From positions 682,001 through 746,000 of the forward strand of contig NZ_CP041692.1 in assembly GCF_007362775.1 (NCBI RefSeq): a stretch of 64,000 nucleotides of DNA, in the 5' to 3' direction. The notes under the pieces were generated by a model that was given only the letters and a program-made list of their open reading frames with translations, was not told where the DNA came from and did no database searches. Made by a program: the position numbers and the translations under genes. This stretch comes from Microlunatus elymi. GTDB lineage: Bacteria; Actinomycetota; Actinomycetes; Propionibacteriales; Propionibacteriaceae. Below, piece after piece: positions 29,401 to 37,766 of the stretch (position 1 is its first letter; each line of letters starts with the position of its first letter).

Positions 29401-29879
29401 CTGTCCGAGGTGCCCGATCCGCCCGATCCGCCCGATCCATTGGTCCGGTTGCCGCCGTCGGCCTCGATGTCGGCGAGCCGGAGTCCGGCCTGCCGGACCC
29501 GGGAGATGAGCCGGCGACGGCCGGCCTCGATCGCGGTCGCGTTCCCGGCCGCGACGCGGAGCCGGAGCTGATCGGCGGCCTCGGCCACGTCATCGGCGCC
29601 GACCATCGAACTGGACGTAGCCAGGCTGAGCAGGGCGATCGTCGCGGTGCTCAGATCGTCGGCTTCCAGGCTGTGCTCGATCCGCGCCACCCGGGTGTCC
29701 AGCAACCGGAGGTAGTCGCCGATGAAGCGGCGGACCACCGGCGCATCCAGGTGCAGGGTGGAGCTCAACGCGCGCAACTCGGCGTCGGTCGACGGTGCCA
29801 TTCGTTTCTGCTCAGACCGATCGTGATCGGGCCGTCTCTCGTCCGGCCGTGTCTGCCCGGGCAGCTTCTGGTCTGGCAT
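29382..29879 (-). CDS. Degenerate Hpt-domain protein lacking the phosphoacceptor histidine
   Basis: A 165-residue protein, charged at the N-terminus (about 1-28) and Gly/Ser-rich at the C-terminus. Residues about 33-140 form four helices like a histidine phosphotransfer domain (LRALSSTLHLDAPVVRRFIGDYLRLLDTRVARIEHSL, then LLSLATSSSMVGADDVAEAADQLR). In active Hpt proteins the second stretch reads AHTLKGSSxNLGA; here Leu replaces the His while the Ser-Ser and Gly-Ala remain. It therefore cannot carry phosphate and may bind the receiver of the overlapping response regulator. AGGAGG precedes ATG 29879. The Hpt relationship is my reading and not certain. Confidence 0.65.
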   Translation of the reverse strand: MPDQKLPGQTRPDERRPDHDRSEQKRMAPSTDAELRALSSTLHLDAPVVRRFIGDYLRLLDTRVARIEHSLEADDLSTATIALLSLATSSSMVGADDVAEAADQLRLRVAAGNATAIEAGRRRLISRVRQAGLRLADIEADGGNRTNGSGGSGGSGTSDSQGARR

Positions 29880-30136
29880 CGTCCTCCTTTCCGGACTCCC
29901 AACCGTTACCGATCCGGCCAATGAGCGGCCGCACCTAGACCTCTACTTTCCCTCAACATTCGACAAATCTGGCGACGAGCGGAATTGGAGAGGCGAAAGT
30001 CCATCGTTGAATTGAATGCTCAACGAATTCCGGCTGTCCGATCGGTGGGGCCACCACTGCCGGTGGTGGCTCGTCGACGCCGATGGTCGCTCGCGGCCGT
30101 GTCTCGAACAGCATGCGGTACCTTGAACCGGGCTCG

Positions 30137-32695
30137 ATGGACGGGGAACTGCTGGCGATGACACTGACCGACCGGCTGCCGGCGACCGCGGATCCGGACG
30201 ACGTGTACGAGGCGTTTTCCGAGTGGGCGTCCGAGCGCGACCAGACCCCGTACCCGATTCAGGTCGAGGCACTGATCGAGCTGCTCTCCGGCTCGAACGT
30301 GATCATGGCGACTCCGACCGGCTCCGGCAAAAGCTTGGTCGCAACCGGCCTGGAGTTCGCGGTACTGGCGGCTCGGCTCGCCGATGGTCAAGACGCTCCC
30401 GGACCGACCGGACGGGTCTTCTACACCGCTCCGATCAAGGCACTGGTCAGCGAGAAGTTCTTTGCCGCAACGGAAATCTTCGGCCACGACCAGGTCGGCA
30501 TGATGACCGGCGACGCCAGTGTCAACGCCGATGCACCGATCATCTGCTGCACCGCGGAGATCCTGGCCAACCTCGCCCTGCGCGACGGCGCGCAGGCCGA
30601 CGTCGCGGCGGTGATCATGGACGAGTTCCACTACTACGCCGACCCGGATCGCGGTTGGGCCTGGCAGGTGCCGTTGATCGAGCTGCCCCGGGCACAATTC
30701 CTGCTGATGTCGGCCACCCTCGGCGATGTCACCCGGTTCCGTGATGATCTTGAACGGCGGACCGGACGCTCGACCGCCGTGATCAGCTCCACCGAACGCC
30801 CGGTCCCGCTGAACTACGAGTACGTCACCAGCAGTCTGCACGAGACCATCACCGAGCGACTGGAAACGCATCAGGCGCCGATCTATGTCGTTCACTTCAG
30901 CCGCGCCGCCGCGATCGAGCAGGCGCAGGGACTCACCAGCCTGAAGGTGAGCAGCCGGGAAGAAAAAGATCGCATTGCCGAGTTGATCGGTAATTTCCGT
31001 TTCAGCTCCGGTTTCGGAAAAACTCTGTCCCGATTGGTGCGCAACGGCATCGGCGTCCATCACGCCGGAATGCTGCCGCGCTATCGCCGCCTGGTCGAGC
31101 GCCTGAGCCAAGCCGGTCTGTTGAAGATCATCTGCGGCACCGACACGCTGGGCGTGGGCATCAACGTACCGATCCGGACGGTGCTGCTGACTTCGCTGAG
31201 CAAGTACGACGGCGTACGTCCCCGGTTGCTGACCGCCCGAGAGTTCCATCAGATCGCCGGCCGGGCCGGACGGGCCGGCTACGACACCGTCGGCACGGCA
31301 ATCGTCGAGGCGCCCGAGCATGTGGTGGCCAACGAGAAGGCGCTGGCGAAGGCCGGCGACGACCCGAAGAAGCGCCGCAAGGTGGTCAAGAAGAAGCCGC
31401 CGCCGGGAGTGGTCGGCTACGGCAGACCCACCTTCGACCGGTTGGTGGCCGCCGAGCCGGAGCCGCTGGAGTCCACCTTCGCGGTCAGCAACGCGATGTT
31501 GCTGAACGTGATCAACCGGCCGGGCGACTGTATGGCCGCGATGACCCACCTGCTCACCACCAACGACGAGCCACCGGCGCGGCAGCGACGGCACATCCGC
31601 CGGGCGCTGGCGATCTATCGCGGGCTGCGCCGGGCCGGCATCGTCGAGCAGCTGCCGGAGCCCGACGAACTCGGACGCCGAGCCCGGCTGACCGTCGACC
31701 TGCAGGCCGACTTTGCGCTGAACCAGCCGCTGTCGACGTTCGCCCTGGCGGCACTGGAATTGCTGGACGTCGAGTCGCCGAGCTATCCGCTGGACCTGAT
31801 CTCGGTGGTGGAGGCGACGCTGGAGGACCCACGGCCGATCCTGACCGCGCAGCGGGACCGAGCCCGCGGTGAGGCGGTCGCGCAGATGAAGGCCGACGGT
31901 CTGGAGTACGAGGAAAGGATGGAGCGGCTGGACGAGGTCAGCTACGCCCGGCCGCTGGTCGAACTGCTGGAGCCGGCGTTCGCGACCTTCCTGCAAACGC
32001 ATCCGTGGCTGGCCGACACTCCGGTGTCGCCGAAATCGATCGTCCGGGAGATGGTCGAGCAGGCGATGAACTTCTCCGAGTTCGTCGCCTCCTATCGGCT
32101 GGCCCGATCAGAGGGAATGGTGCTGCGGTATCTGACCGACGCCTACAAGGCGTTGCGGCAGACGGTGCCCGACGACGCCAAGACGCCCGAAGTGCAGGAT
32201 CTGATCGAATGGCTCGGCGAGATCGTCCGGCAGACCGACTCGAGCCTGCTGGAGGAGTGGGAGCTACTGGCCCACCCCGAGCTGCTGCACACCGCGGATC
32301 AGGAAGTTGATCATGGTCCGCCGCCGGTGACCGCCAACGTACGCGCCTTCCGGGTGCTGGTCCGCAACGCGCTCTTCCGCCGGGTCGAGCTGTGCGCCGC
32401 CGAGGACTGGGACGCACTGGGTGAGCTTGATGCCGAACGTGGTTGGGATGCCGACGGCTGGGCGGACGCGATCGAGCCGTACTTCGATGATCACGACGAG
32501 ATCCGGCTCGGCCCCGACGCCCGCGGTCCGGCGATGTTGATCTTGGAACAGTCCGGTCGGCAATGGTCCGCTCGGCAGATCTTCGACGATCCGGAAGGCG
32601 ATCTCGACTGGGGCTTCTCGGCCACTGTCGATCTTGACGCCAGTGACGTCGAAGGAGTCCCGGTGATCAGTGTCAACTCCGCTGGTCGACTGTGA
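30137..32695 (+). CDS. DEAD/DEAH-box helicase with DUF3516
   Basis: Superfamily 2 helicase of 852 residues. Motif I ATPTGSGKS, Ia TAPIKALV, motif II MDEFH (DExH), motif III MSATL, then the second RecA domain with GVHHAGMLPRYRR, GTDTLGVGINVPIRTV and motif VI HQIAGRAGRAGYD. After about residue 415 there is a basic stretch KKRRKVVKKKPPPG and a long C-terminal region corresponding to DUF3516, as in Ski2/HelY-like actinobacterial proteins. Likely an RNA helicase. The start is the least certain point: ATG 30137 is preferred because TACCTT lies 12 nt upstream and no ribosome site precedes ATG 30161. Confidence 0.9.
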   Translation: MDGELLAMTLTDRLPATADPDDVYEAFSEWASERDQTPYPIQVEALIELLSGSNVIMATPTGSGKSLVATGLEFAVLAARLADGQDAPGPTGRVFYTAPIKALVSEKFFAATEIFGHDQVGMMTGDASVNADAPIICCTAEILANLALRDGAQADVAAVIMDEFHYYADPDRGWAWQVPLIELPRAQFLLMSATLGDVTRFRDDLERRTGRSTAVISSTERPVPLNYEYVTSSLHETITERLETHQAPIYVVHFSRAAAIEQAQGLTSLKVSSREEKDRIAELIGNFRFSSGFGKTLSRLVRNGIGVHHAGMLPRYRRLVERLSQAGLLKIICGTDTLGVGINVPIRTVLLTSLSKYDGVRPRLLTAREFHQIAGRAGRAGYDTVGTAIVEAPEHVVANEKALAKAGDDPKKRRKVVKKKPPPGVVGYGRPTFDRLVAAEPEPLESTFAVSNAMLLNVINRPGDCMAAMTHLLTTNDEPPARQRRHIRRALAIYRGLRRAGIVEQLPEPDELGRRARLTVDLQADFALNQPLSTFALAALELLDVESPSYPLDLISVVEATLEDPRPILTAQRDRARGEAVAQMKADGLEYEERMERLDEVSYARPLVELLEPAFATFLQTHPWLADTPVSPKSIVREMVEQAMNFSEFVASYRLARSEGMVLRYLTDAYKALRQTVPDDAKTPEVQDLIEWLGEIVRQTDSSLLEEWELLAHPELLHTADQEVDHGPPPVTANVRAFRVLVRNALFRRVELCAAEDWDALGELDAERGWDADGWADAIEPYFDDHDEIRLGPDARGPAMLILEQSGRQWSARQIFDDPEGDLDWGFSATVDLDASDVEGVPVISVNSAGRL

Positions 32696-32772
32696 GCCGT
32701 TGTCGTCCCTCGGGCCGCGTGGCGGACGGCCGGGTTCGGTCCTCCGAGGTTAGGTAACCCTTCATCGGTGGC

Positions 32773-32778
32773 TAGACT
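32773..32778 (+). promoter_or_regulatory. Leaderless -10 element upstream of the DedA-like gene
   Basis: TAGACT ends 6 nt before ATG 32785, which opens a 20-codon ORF overlapping the DedA-like start. The spacing equals that of the other leaderless starts in the window. Confidence 0.55.
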
Positions 32779-32784
32779 GACCGG

Positions 32785-32847
32785 ATGTCGCTGCTCCTTC
32801 CGCTCCCGTGGACGTCTGCGTCGGCGTACGCGCAAGGACTGCGATGA
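32785..32847 (+). CDS. Possible 20-residue leader ORF coupled to the DedA-like gene
   Basis: ATG 32785 opens a short frame (MSLLLPLPWTSASAYAQGLR) ending in TGA at 32845-32847, which overlaps the ATG at 32844 as ATGA. The first codon is 6 nt after a TAGACT -10, so transcription would start on it. Either this is a true leader peptide that couples translation to the downstream gene, or the downstream gene starts elsewhere. The peptide is hydrophobic and has no known relatives that I can name. Confidence 0.45.
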   Translation: MSLLLPLPWTSASAYAQGLR

Positions 32848-33440
32848 ACGGGCTGCTGGACGGCTGGCCGTACCCGCTGGCCGTGCTCGTCCTCACCCTG
32901 GGTGCCTTCGTCCGCGGCAATCTGACCTACTGGCTCGGCCGGGCCGCGCAGGCCGGTGCCGAGCGTACCCGGGCACGGCGGATGATCGAGTCTGCCGGCT
33001 TCGATCGCGCCCGCCGGGTGATCAATCGCTGGGGCCCGCCGGCGATCAGCCTGTCCTTCCTCACCGTCGGCTTCCAGACCTTGATCAATCTCGCCGCCGG
33101 GGTGACCAAGATGCCGCTGCGGCGCTACCTGCCGGCGGTCGCGATCGGCGCGATCATCTGGGGATTTCTGTACGCCACGGTCGGCTTCGTCACCGTCGCC
33201 GCCTGGCTGCGATTGTACGAACTGTCGCCGGTGATCGCGGTGGTCGCGCTGGCTGTCGCCGCCCTCGCGCTGGCTGGATTCATCGGCTGGCAACTCAAAG
33301 GCAGGAGGGAACTGGATCCGAAGATCCCTGAGCCCGTCGAGAGGATCCCTGAGCCTGGCGAAGGGACGACCGGGGTCGGTGCCGTTCCAGGTCCTTCGAC
33401 AGGCTCAGGACCCAGCCGCCGAGAGCCGAGGCGGGGATGA
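32844..33440 (+). CDS. VTT/DedA-like membrane protein
   Basis: A 198-residue integral membrane protein. The pattern RWGPPAISLSFLTVGFQTLINLAAGVTKMPLRRYLPAVAIGAIIWGFLYATVGF is the VTT/SNARE-associated core with the glycine- and proline-containing re-entrant region. Helices are at about 8-25, 72-95, 100-130 and 138-165. Relatives act in membrane-lipid flipping or proton-linked homeostasis. The last 45 residues (KIPEPVERIPEPGEG and PGPSTGSGPS) are the translation of REP-like repeats and probably disordered. Its stop overlaps the ATG of the next gene (ATGA), so the two are co-translated. Confidence 0.78.
   Translation: MNGLLDGWPYPLAVLVLTLGAFVRGNLTYWLGRAAQAGAERTRARRMIESAGFDRARRVINRWGPPAISLSFLTVGFQTLINLAAGVTKMPLRRYLPAVAIGAIIWGFLYATVGFVTVAAWLRLYELSPVIAVVALAVAALALAGFIGWQLKGRRELDPKIPEPVERIPEPGEGTTGVGAVPGPSTGSGPSRREPRRG
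33324..33411. repeat. REP-like repeats inside the 3' end of a coding region
   Basis: Two direct copies, ATCCCTGAGCCCGTCGAG (33324-33341) and TCCCTGAGCCTGGCGAAGGG (33346-33365), plus an inverted copy GTCCTTCGACAGGCTCAGGA (33391-33410). They belong to the same family as those at 16947-17028 and 36175-36196 but are translated as the tail of the DedA-like protein. Copy b and the inverted copy can form a hairpin. Confidence 0.75.
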
Positions 33441-35050
33441 GCATCGATACCCACCAGGTCAGCAATCAGCCGCCGCCGCTGCTCGACTACGACGCCGCGA
33501 CCGCCGATCCCATGATCAACTCCGTGCTGGGTGAGCGCGGTGTGGACCCGGCAGCGGTGTCCGGACTCGGGACGTTGATCACCGGCGCCGCGGTGCAGCG
33601 GTGGGCCGTTGAGGCCAATGAACAGCCGCCGCGGCTGCGGACCCATGATCGTTACGGGCATCGGATCGACGAGGTGGAGTTTCATCCGTTCTGGCACCGG
33701 CTGATGGAGCTGTCGGTCGGTCACGGGCTGCACGCTGCGGCCTGGGTCGATGATCATGATCATCCGCACCTGCGCCGGGCCGCCGGTTTCTATCTGGTCA
33801 GCCAGGCGGAGGCCGGGCACGGTTGCCCGATCTCGATGACGTACTCGATCCTGCCGGCACTGCGTGCAAACCCTGCGCTGATGCAGATGTACGGTGCCGG
33901 GCTCACCAGCAGGACGTACGACTTCGGGCTGGCCGATCCGCAACACAAGCGTGGTCTCATCGCCGGGATGGGGATGACCGAGAAGCAGGGCGGCTCCGAT
34001 GTCCGCGCCAACACCACCCGCGCCGTTGATCAGGGTGACGGACCGTATTTGATCACCGGGCACAAGTGGTTCTGTTCGGCACCGATGAGCGACGTCTTCC
34101 TGGTGCTGGCTCAGCTGGACGACGCGGGGCTGAGTTGCTTCTGCGTGCCGCGGGTGCTGCCGGGTGGCGACCACAACGTGTTCCGGCTGCAGCGGCTGAA
34201 GGACAAGCTCGGCAACCGATCCAACGCCTCCGGCGAGGTGGAATTCGCCGACACCGTCGGCTGGCTGGTCGGCGAACCGGGGCGCGGTGTGAACGCAATC
34301 CTGGAGATGGTTGCGATGACCCGGCTGGACTGCGTGATCGGCTCCGCGGCGGGGCAGCGGGCCGCCCTCGTCCAGGCGATTCATCACGCCCGGCATCGGC
34401 GTGCTTTCGGCGAGTTGTTGATCAATCAGCCGTTGATGATCAACGTGCTCGCGGACCTGGCGCTGGAGTCGATGGCCTCGACCGGGCTGGCGCTTCGGCT
34501 GGCGGCTGCGGTGGACGACGGCGAGGTCGATCTTCTCCGGGCGGCGTTGCCGGCGGCCAAGTACTGGGTGTGCAAGCGCACTCCCGCGGTGGTTGGCGAG
34601 GCGCTGGAGTGCCTTGGTGGCAACGGATATGTCGAGGAGTCGGGGATGCCGCGACTCTTCCGGGAGTCGCCGTTGAATGCGATCTGGGAAGGCTCGGGCA
34701 ACGTGATCGCCCTCGACCTGCTCCGCGCGTTGAACCGGCAGCCGGCCGCGCGAGACGCCGTACTGGATGAGCTTGATCAGGCGACCGGCCATGACCATGG
34801 CTACGACGAAGCGCTGCGGAGGTGGCGTCGCGATCTTGACCGAACCTCCGCGTCGGCAGCCCGGCGACTGGCCGGTGATCTTGGAGTCTTGCTGCAGGCA
34901 GCGCAGCTGATCCGATTCGGACCCGACGAGGCAGGCGAGCTGTTCTGTGCGACCCGGTTCGAGGGCGATCGCGGACAACTGTTCGGCACCATGGCCGGCG
35001 ATGTCGCCGGCTCGGCGGCGAAACTGCTGGACCTCGCATTTGCACAGTGA
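33437..35050 (+). CDS. AidB-like acyl-CoA dehydrogenase
   Basis: Flavoprotein of 537 residues. It matches the AidB/isovaleryl-CoA dehydrogenase-like branch: HPFWHRLMELSVGHGLHAAAW, CPISMTYSILPALR, GMGMTEKQGGSDVRANTTRA (flavin binding), GHKWFCSAPMSDVFLVLAQ, LKDKLGNRSNASGEVEF, and CLGGNGYVEESGMPRLFRESPLNAIWEGSGNVIALDLLR. In E. coli AidB this family is part of the alkylation response, but the actinobacterial members are of unproven function. ATG 33437 overlaps the previous stop (ATGA). Confidence 0.88.
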   Translation: MSIDTHQVSNQPPPLLDYDAATADPMINSVLGERGVDPAAVSGLGTLITGAAVQRWAVEANEQPPRLRTHDRYGHRIDEVEFHPFWHRLMELSVGHGLHAAAWVDDHDHPHLRRAAGFYLVSQAEAGHGCPISMTYSILPALRANPALMQMYGAGLTSRTYDFGLADPQHKRGLIAGMGMTEKQGGSDVRANTTRAVDQGDGPYLITGHKWFCSAPMSDVFLVLAQLDDAGLSCFCVPRVLPGGDHNVFRLQRLKDKLGNRSNASGEVEFADTVGWLVGEPGRGVNAILEMVAMTRLDCVIGSAAGQRAALVQAIHHARHRRAFGELLINQPLMINVLADLALESMASTGLALRLAAAVDDGEVDLLRAALPAAKYWVCKRTPAVVGEALECLGGNGYVEESGMPRLFRESPLNAIWEGSGNVIALDLLRALNRQPAARDAVLDELDQATGHDHGYDEALRRWRRDLDRTSASAARRLAGDLGVLLQAAQLIRFGPDEAGELFCATRFEGDRGQLFGTMAGDVAGSAAKLLDLAFAQ

Positions 35051-35093
35051 GTCGCGATCCGTCGGACACGAACTCGCGCCGAGATCGGTCGGA

Positions 35094-35099
35094 TACCGT
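35094..35099 (+). promoter_or_regulatory. Leaderless -10 element of menB
   Basis: TACCGT lies 6 nt before GTG 35106. No purine-rich ribosome site is present between them. Confidence 0.55.
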
Positions 35100-35105
35100 G
35101 GGCCG

Positions 35106-36017
35106 GTGACCGATCAGGACCTAGCCAACCCGTTCCGGCCCGAGATGTGGAACCCGGTGCCGGGTTTCGACTTCACCGACCTCACCTACCACCGGGCGAA
35201 GGACGCGCCGGTAGTGCGGATCGCGTTCGACCGGCCCGAGGTTCGCAACGCGTTCCGGCCGCACACGGTGGACGAGTTGTACGCCGCTCTTGATCATGCT
35301 CGGACCTCGTCCGACGTGGGCGCAATTCTGCTGACCGGGAACGGACCGTCCCCGAAGGACGGCGGCTGGGCGTTCTGCAGTGGCGGTGATCAACGAATCC
35401 GCGGCCGGGCGGGCTATCAGTACGCCGACGGCGAGCAGGCGGCGGACGTCGACCCCGCGAAGCTCGGCCGATTGCACATCCTCGAGGTGCAACGGCTGAT
35501 CCGGTTCATGCCCAAGGTGGTGATCGCCCTGGTCGGCGGCTGGGCCGCCGGTGGTGGACACAGCCTGCACGTGGTGTGCGATCTGACCGTCGCCAGCGCC
35601 GAGCATGCCCGGTTCAAGCAGACCGACGCCGATGTCGGTTCCTTCGATGGCGGCTTCGGCTCGGCCTACCTGGCCCGTCAGGTCGGGCAGAAGTTCGCCC
35701 GCGAGATCTTCTTCCTGGGGCAGGCCTACGGTGCCGACGACGCGCACCGGATGGGCATGGTCAACAAGGTGGTCCCGCATGCCGAACTGGAGGACGTCGG
35801 CCTGGAGTGGGGCAAGATCATTTGCGGTAAGAGCCCAACCGCCCAACGGATGCTGAAGTTCGCCTTCAATGCGATCGACGACGGCCTGGTCGGACAGCAG
35901 GTGTTCGCCGGCGAGACCACCCGGTTGGCGTACATGACCGACGAAGCGGTCGAGGGCCGCAACGCCTTCCTGGAGAAGCGCGCACCCGATTGGTCGGAAT
36001 TTCCCTACTACTACTGA
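35106..36017 (+). CDS. menB: 1,4-dihydroxy-2-naphthoyl-CoA synthase
   Basis: Crotonase-family enzyme of menaquinone biosynthesis, 303 residues, closing the second ring of O-succinylbenzoyl-CoA. Diagnostic: RPEVRNAFRPHTVDELYAALDHAR, the oxyanion loop WAFCSGGDQRIRGRAGYQYA, VVIALVGGWAAGGGHSLHVVCDLTVAS, FKQTDADVGSFDGGFGSAYLARQVGQKFAREIFFLG and the C-terminal MTDEAVEGRNAFLEKRAPDWSEFPYYY, which is the MenB-specific end. Start GTG 35106 appears leaderless. Other men genes are not in the window. Confidence 0.95.
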   Translation: MTDQDLANPFRPEMWNPVPGFDFTDLTYHRAKDAPVVRIAFDRPEVRNAFRPHTVDELYAALDHARTSSDVGAILLTGNGPSPKDGGWAFCSGGDQRIRGRAGYQYADGEQAADVDPAKLGRLHILEVQRLIRFMPKVVIALVGGWAAGGGHSLHVVCDLTVASAEHARFKQTDADVGSFDGGFGSAYLARQVGQKFAREIFFLGQAYGADDAHRMGMVNKVVPHAELEDVGLEWGKIICGKSPTAQRMLKFAFNAIDDGLVGQQVFAGETTRLAYMTDEAVEGRNAFLEKRAPDWSEFPYYY

Positions 36018-36053
36018 GCTTCAGCGACCGCGCAGTGACCGGGTCACGGTCCG

Positions 36054-36134
36054 AACCCTGAGAATGAGGACGCAGCCGGCGAAAATCGGCTCCACACAGC
36101 CGAAATGCCCGACTGGTGCCTCATTTTCAGGGTT
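36054..36134. repeat. 81-bp inverted-repeat element with inner hairpin
   Basis: AACCCTGAGAATGAGG (36054-36069) and CCTCATTTTCAGGGTT (36119-36134) pair at 15 of 16 positions. An inner stem TCGGCT/AGCCGA at 36086-36091 and 36098-36103 sits in the loop. It lies between the convergent ends of menB and udgX, so it may terminate both, but the two-stem shape is more like a small repeated element. Confidence 0.6.
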
Positions 36135-36174
36135 TGCTCCTTCGCGCCGAGATCATGGCAGTGCCGATTTCGGC

Positions 36175-36196
36175 ACTTCGACAAGCTCAGGGCCCT
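36175..36196. repeat. REP-like repeat, single copy
   Basis: CTTCGACAAGCTCAGGGCCC, the reverse complement of the CCCTGAGCTTGTCGAAG core found at 16947-17028. Located between menB and udgX. Confidence 0.75.
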
Positions 36197-36245
36197 TGCG
36201 GCGGGTGATTGGCCGGCGCTGGTACGCGCAGGTGCCGGCCAACGC

Positions 36246-36881
36246 CTAACTCGCCAAGGTTCGGGCGGCCAGCTCCAGGTCGGCGACCAGGCCCTCGTAC
36301 AGCACGGCCCGGTTCTCGGCGCGCAGCGCTGCGGACGGGTGGATTGTCGACACCGACCAGATCGGCCGGCCGGGCAGTTCGCCGACGGTGCCGCGGTGGG
36401 AGCCGACGGTGAAGTCCGGACCGAAGATCGACTTGCCGGCGACGCTGCCGAGAACCACAGCACCCTCGGGCTTGACCACGTCGAGTTCGGCTTCCAGCCA
36501 GGGTCGGCAGGCGTTGACCTGGGATTGGCTGGGGGTCTGATGGATCCGCCGCTTGCCGGTGGCGCCGCGGGTGCGGAAGCGGAAGTGCTTGACCGCATTG
36601 GTGAGGAAGACCTCGGAGCGTTCGATGCCCGCCTGGACGAGTGCCTTGTCCAACAGCCGCCCGGCCGGACCGGTGAACGGCCGTCCGGTGTGGTCCTCGA
36701 CGTCACCGGGCTGTTCGCCGATCATGATCAACCGCGACCGCCGCAGCCCTTCGCCGAACACCGCCTGGATCGCGGTGGCATAGAGGTCGCAGCCGCGGCA
36801 GTCCTGCACGGCCGATCGCAACGAGGCGAGGTTTTGCCGCTGGGGCAGGAAATCCTCCGCGCCGGGGTAGTGCGTTGTCAT
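36246..36881 (-). CDS. udgX: Uracil-DNA glycosylase superfamily protein UdgX
   Basis: A 211-residue DNA repair protein. Motif A is GEQPGDVEDHTGRPFTGPAG, where Gln and Asp replace the usual family 4 residues. The UdgX-specific insertion GKRRIHQTPS follows NAVKHFRFRT, with His114 as the residue that, in the mycobacterial protein, bonds covalently to deaminated DNA after removing uracil. Motif B is STIHPSAALRA. CRGC near residues 30-33 and a later Cys fit an iron-sulfur cluster. ATG 36881 is chosen because AGGAG lies 6 nt upstream. It precedes upp with no link in function. Short for a family 4 UDG, normal for UdgX. Confidence 0.92.
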   Translation of the reverse strand: MTTHYPGAEDFLPQRQNLASLRSAVQDCRGCDLYATAIQAVFGEGLRRSRLIMIGEQPGDVEDHTGRPFTGPAGRLLDKALVQAGIERSEVFLTNAVKHFRFRTRGATGKRRIHQTPSQSQVNACRPWLEAELDVVKPEGAVVLGSVAGKSIFGPDFTVGSHRGTVGELPGRPIWSVSTIHPSAALRAENRAVLYEGLVADLELAARTLAS

Positions 36882-36941
36882 GATCAACTCCTACCCGCAC
36901 AGCAGGTCGGTGTCACGGCCGGCGTCGTGTGGTCGAGTGAA

Positions 36942-37589
36942 TCAGGCGTCGGGAAGCACGCCGTAGAGCCGATCGCCGGCGTCGCCGAGTCCGGGCACGA
37001 TGTAGCCGTGTTCGTCCAGCCGTTCGTCCACCCCGGCGACCACGACCGTGCAGGGCACGTGCAGGTCCTCCAGCAGCCGCTCCAGCCGCTGCAGCCCTTC
37101 CGGTGCGGCGAGCAGGCAGATGCAGGTGATGTGATCGGCGCCGCGGTCGACCAGGAAACGTACGGTGGCCGCCAGCGTGCCGCCGGTGGCCAGCATCGGA
37201 TCCAGGACGTAGCACTGCCGCCCGGACAGATCCTCCGGCAGCCGTTCGGCGTACGTGGTCGGCTGCAGGGTCTGGTCGTTGCGGACCATGCCGACGAACC
37301 CGACCTCGGCGGTCGGCATCAGCCGGCTCATCCCCTCCAGCATGCCGAGCCCGGCCCGCAGGATCGGCACCACCAGCGGCCGCGGATGGGAGAGCTTGAC
37401 CCCGTCGCAGGACGCCACCGGCGTCTGCACCCGATGCGGCTCGACCCGGACCTCCCGCGTCGCCTCGTACGCCAGCAGAGTCACCAACTCCTCGGTCAAC
37501 CGGCGAAACGTCGGCGAGTCGGTGTCCCGGTCGCGCAGGGTGGTCATCTTGTGGGTGACCAGCGGATGATCGACGATGCGGAGTTTCAC
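36942..37589 (-). CDS. upp: Uracil phosphoribosyltransferase
   Basis: Pyrimidine salvage enzyme, 215 residues, converting uracil and PRPP to [30 protein letters not shown], the PRPP loop [18 protein letters not shown], and the uracil-binding end [19 protein letters not shown] 37589 opens the conserved [10 protein letters not shown]; an in-frame GTG three codons earlier (37598) is also possible. Lies just upstream of udgX on the same strand, with 61 bases between them. Confidence 0.94.
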   Translation of the reverse strand: MKLRIVDHPLVTHKMTTLRDRDTDSPTFRRLTEELVTLLAYEATREVRVEPHRVQTPVASCDGVKLSHPRPLVVPILRAGLGMLEGMSRLMPTAEVGFVGMVRNDQTLQPTTYAERLPEDLSGRQCYVLDPMLATGGTLAATVRFLVDRGADHITCICLLAAPEGLQRLERLLEDLHVPCTVVVAGVDERLDEHGYIVPGLGDAGDRLYGVLPDA

Positions 37590-37766
37590 AACCTGCACGC
37601 TAACCGAGCCGGACATCGTACGGGAGGCCGCGATGGAGCCGGCGCTGTGAATTCGGCACCGAATAGTTATCGCTGTCGACGTAGGTTCTGACACCATAGG
37701 GAGTCGGTCCGGGAAGGCCCGTCCGGACCGTCGCAGAAGAGATCGTGGGCAGTTGGAGGGGAGATC

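Noticed and set aside
30020-32002. Long minus-strand open frame (about 660 codons) inside the helicase gene
   Set aside because: It lies opposite well-supported helicase motifs, has no known domain and a composition typical of GC-rich antisense frames.
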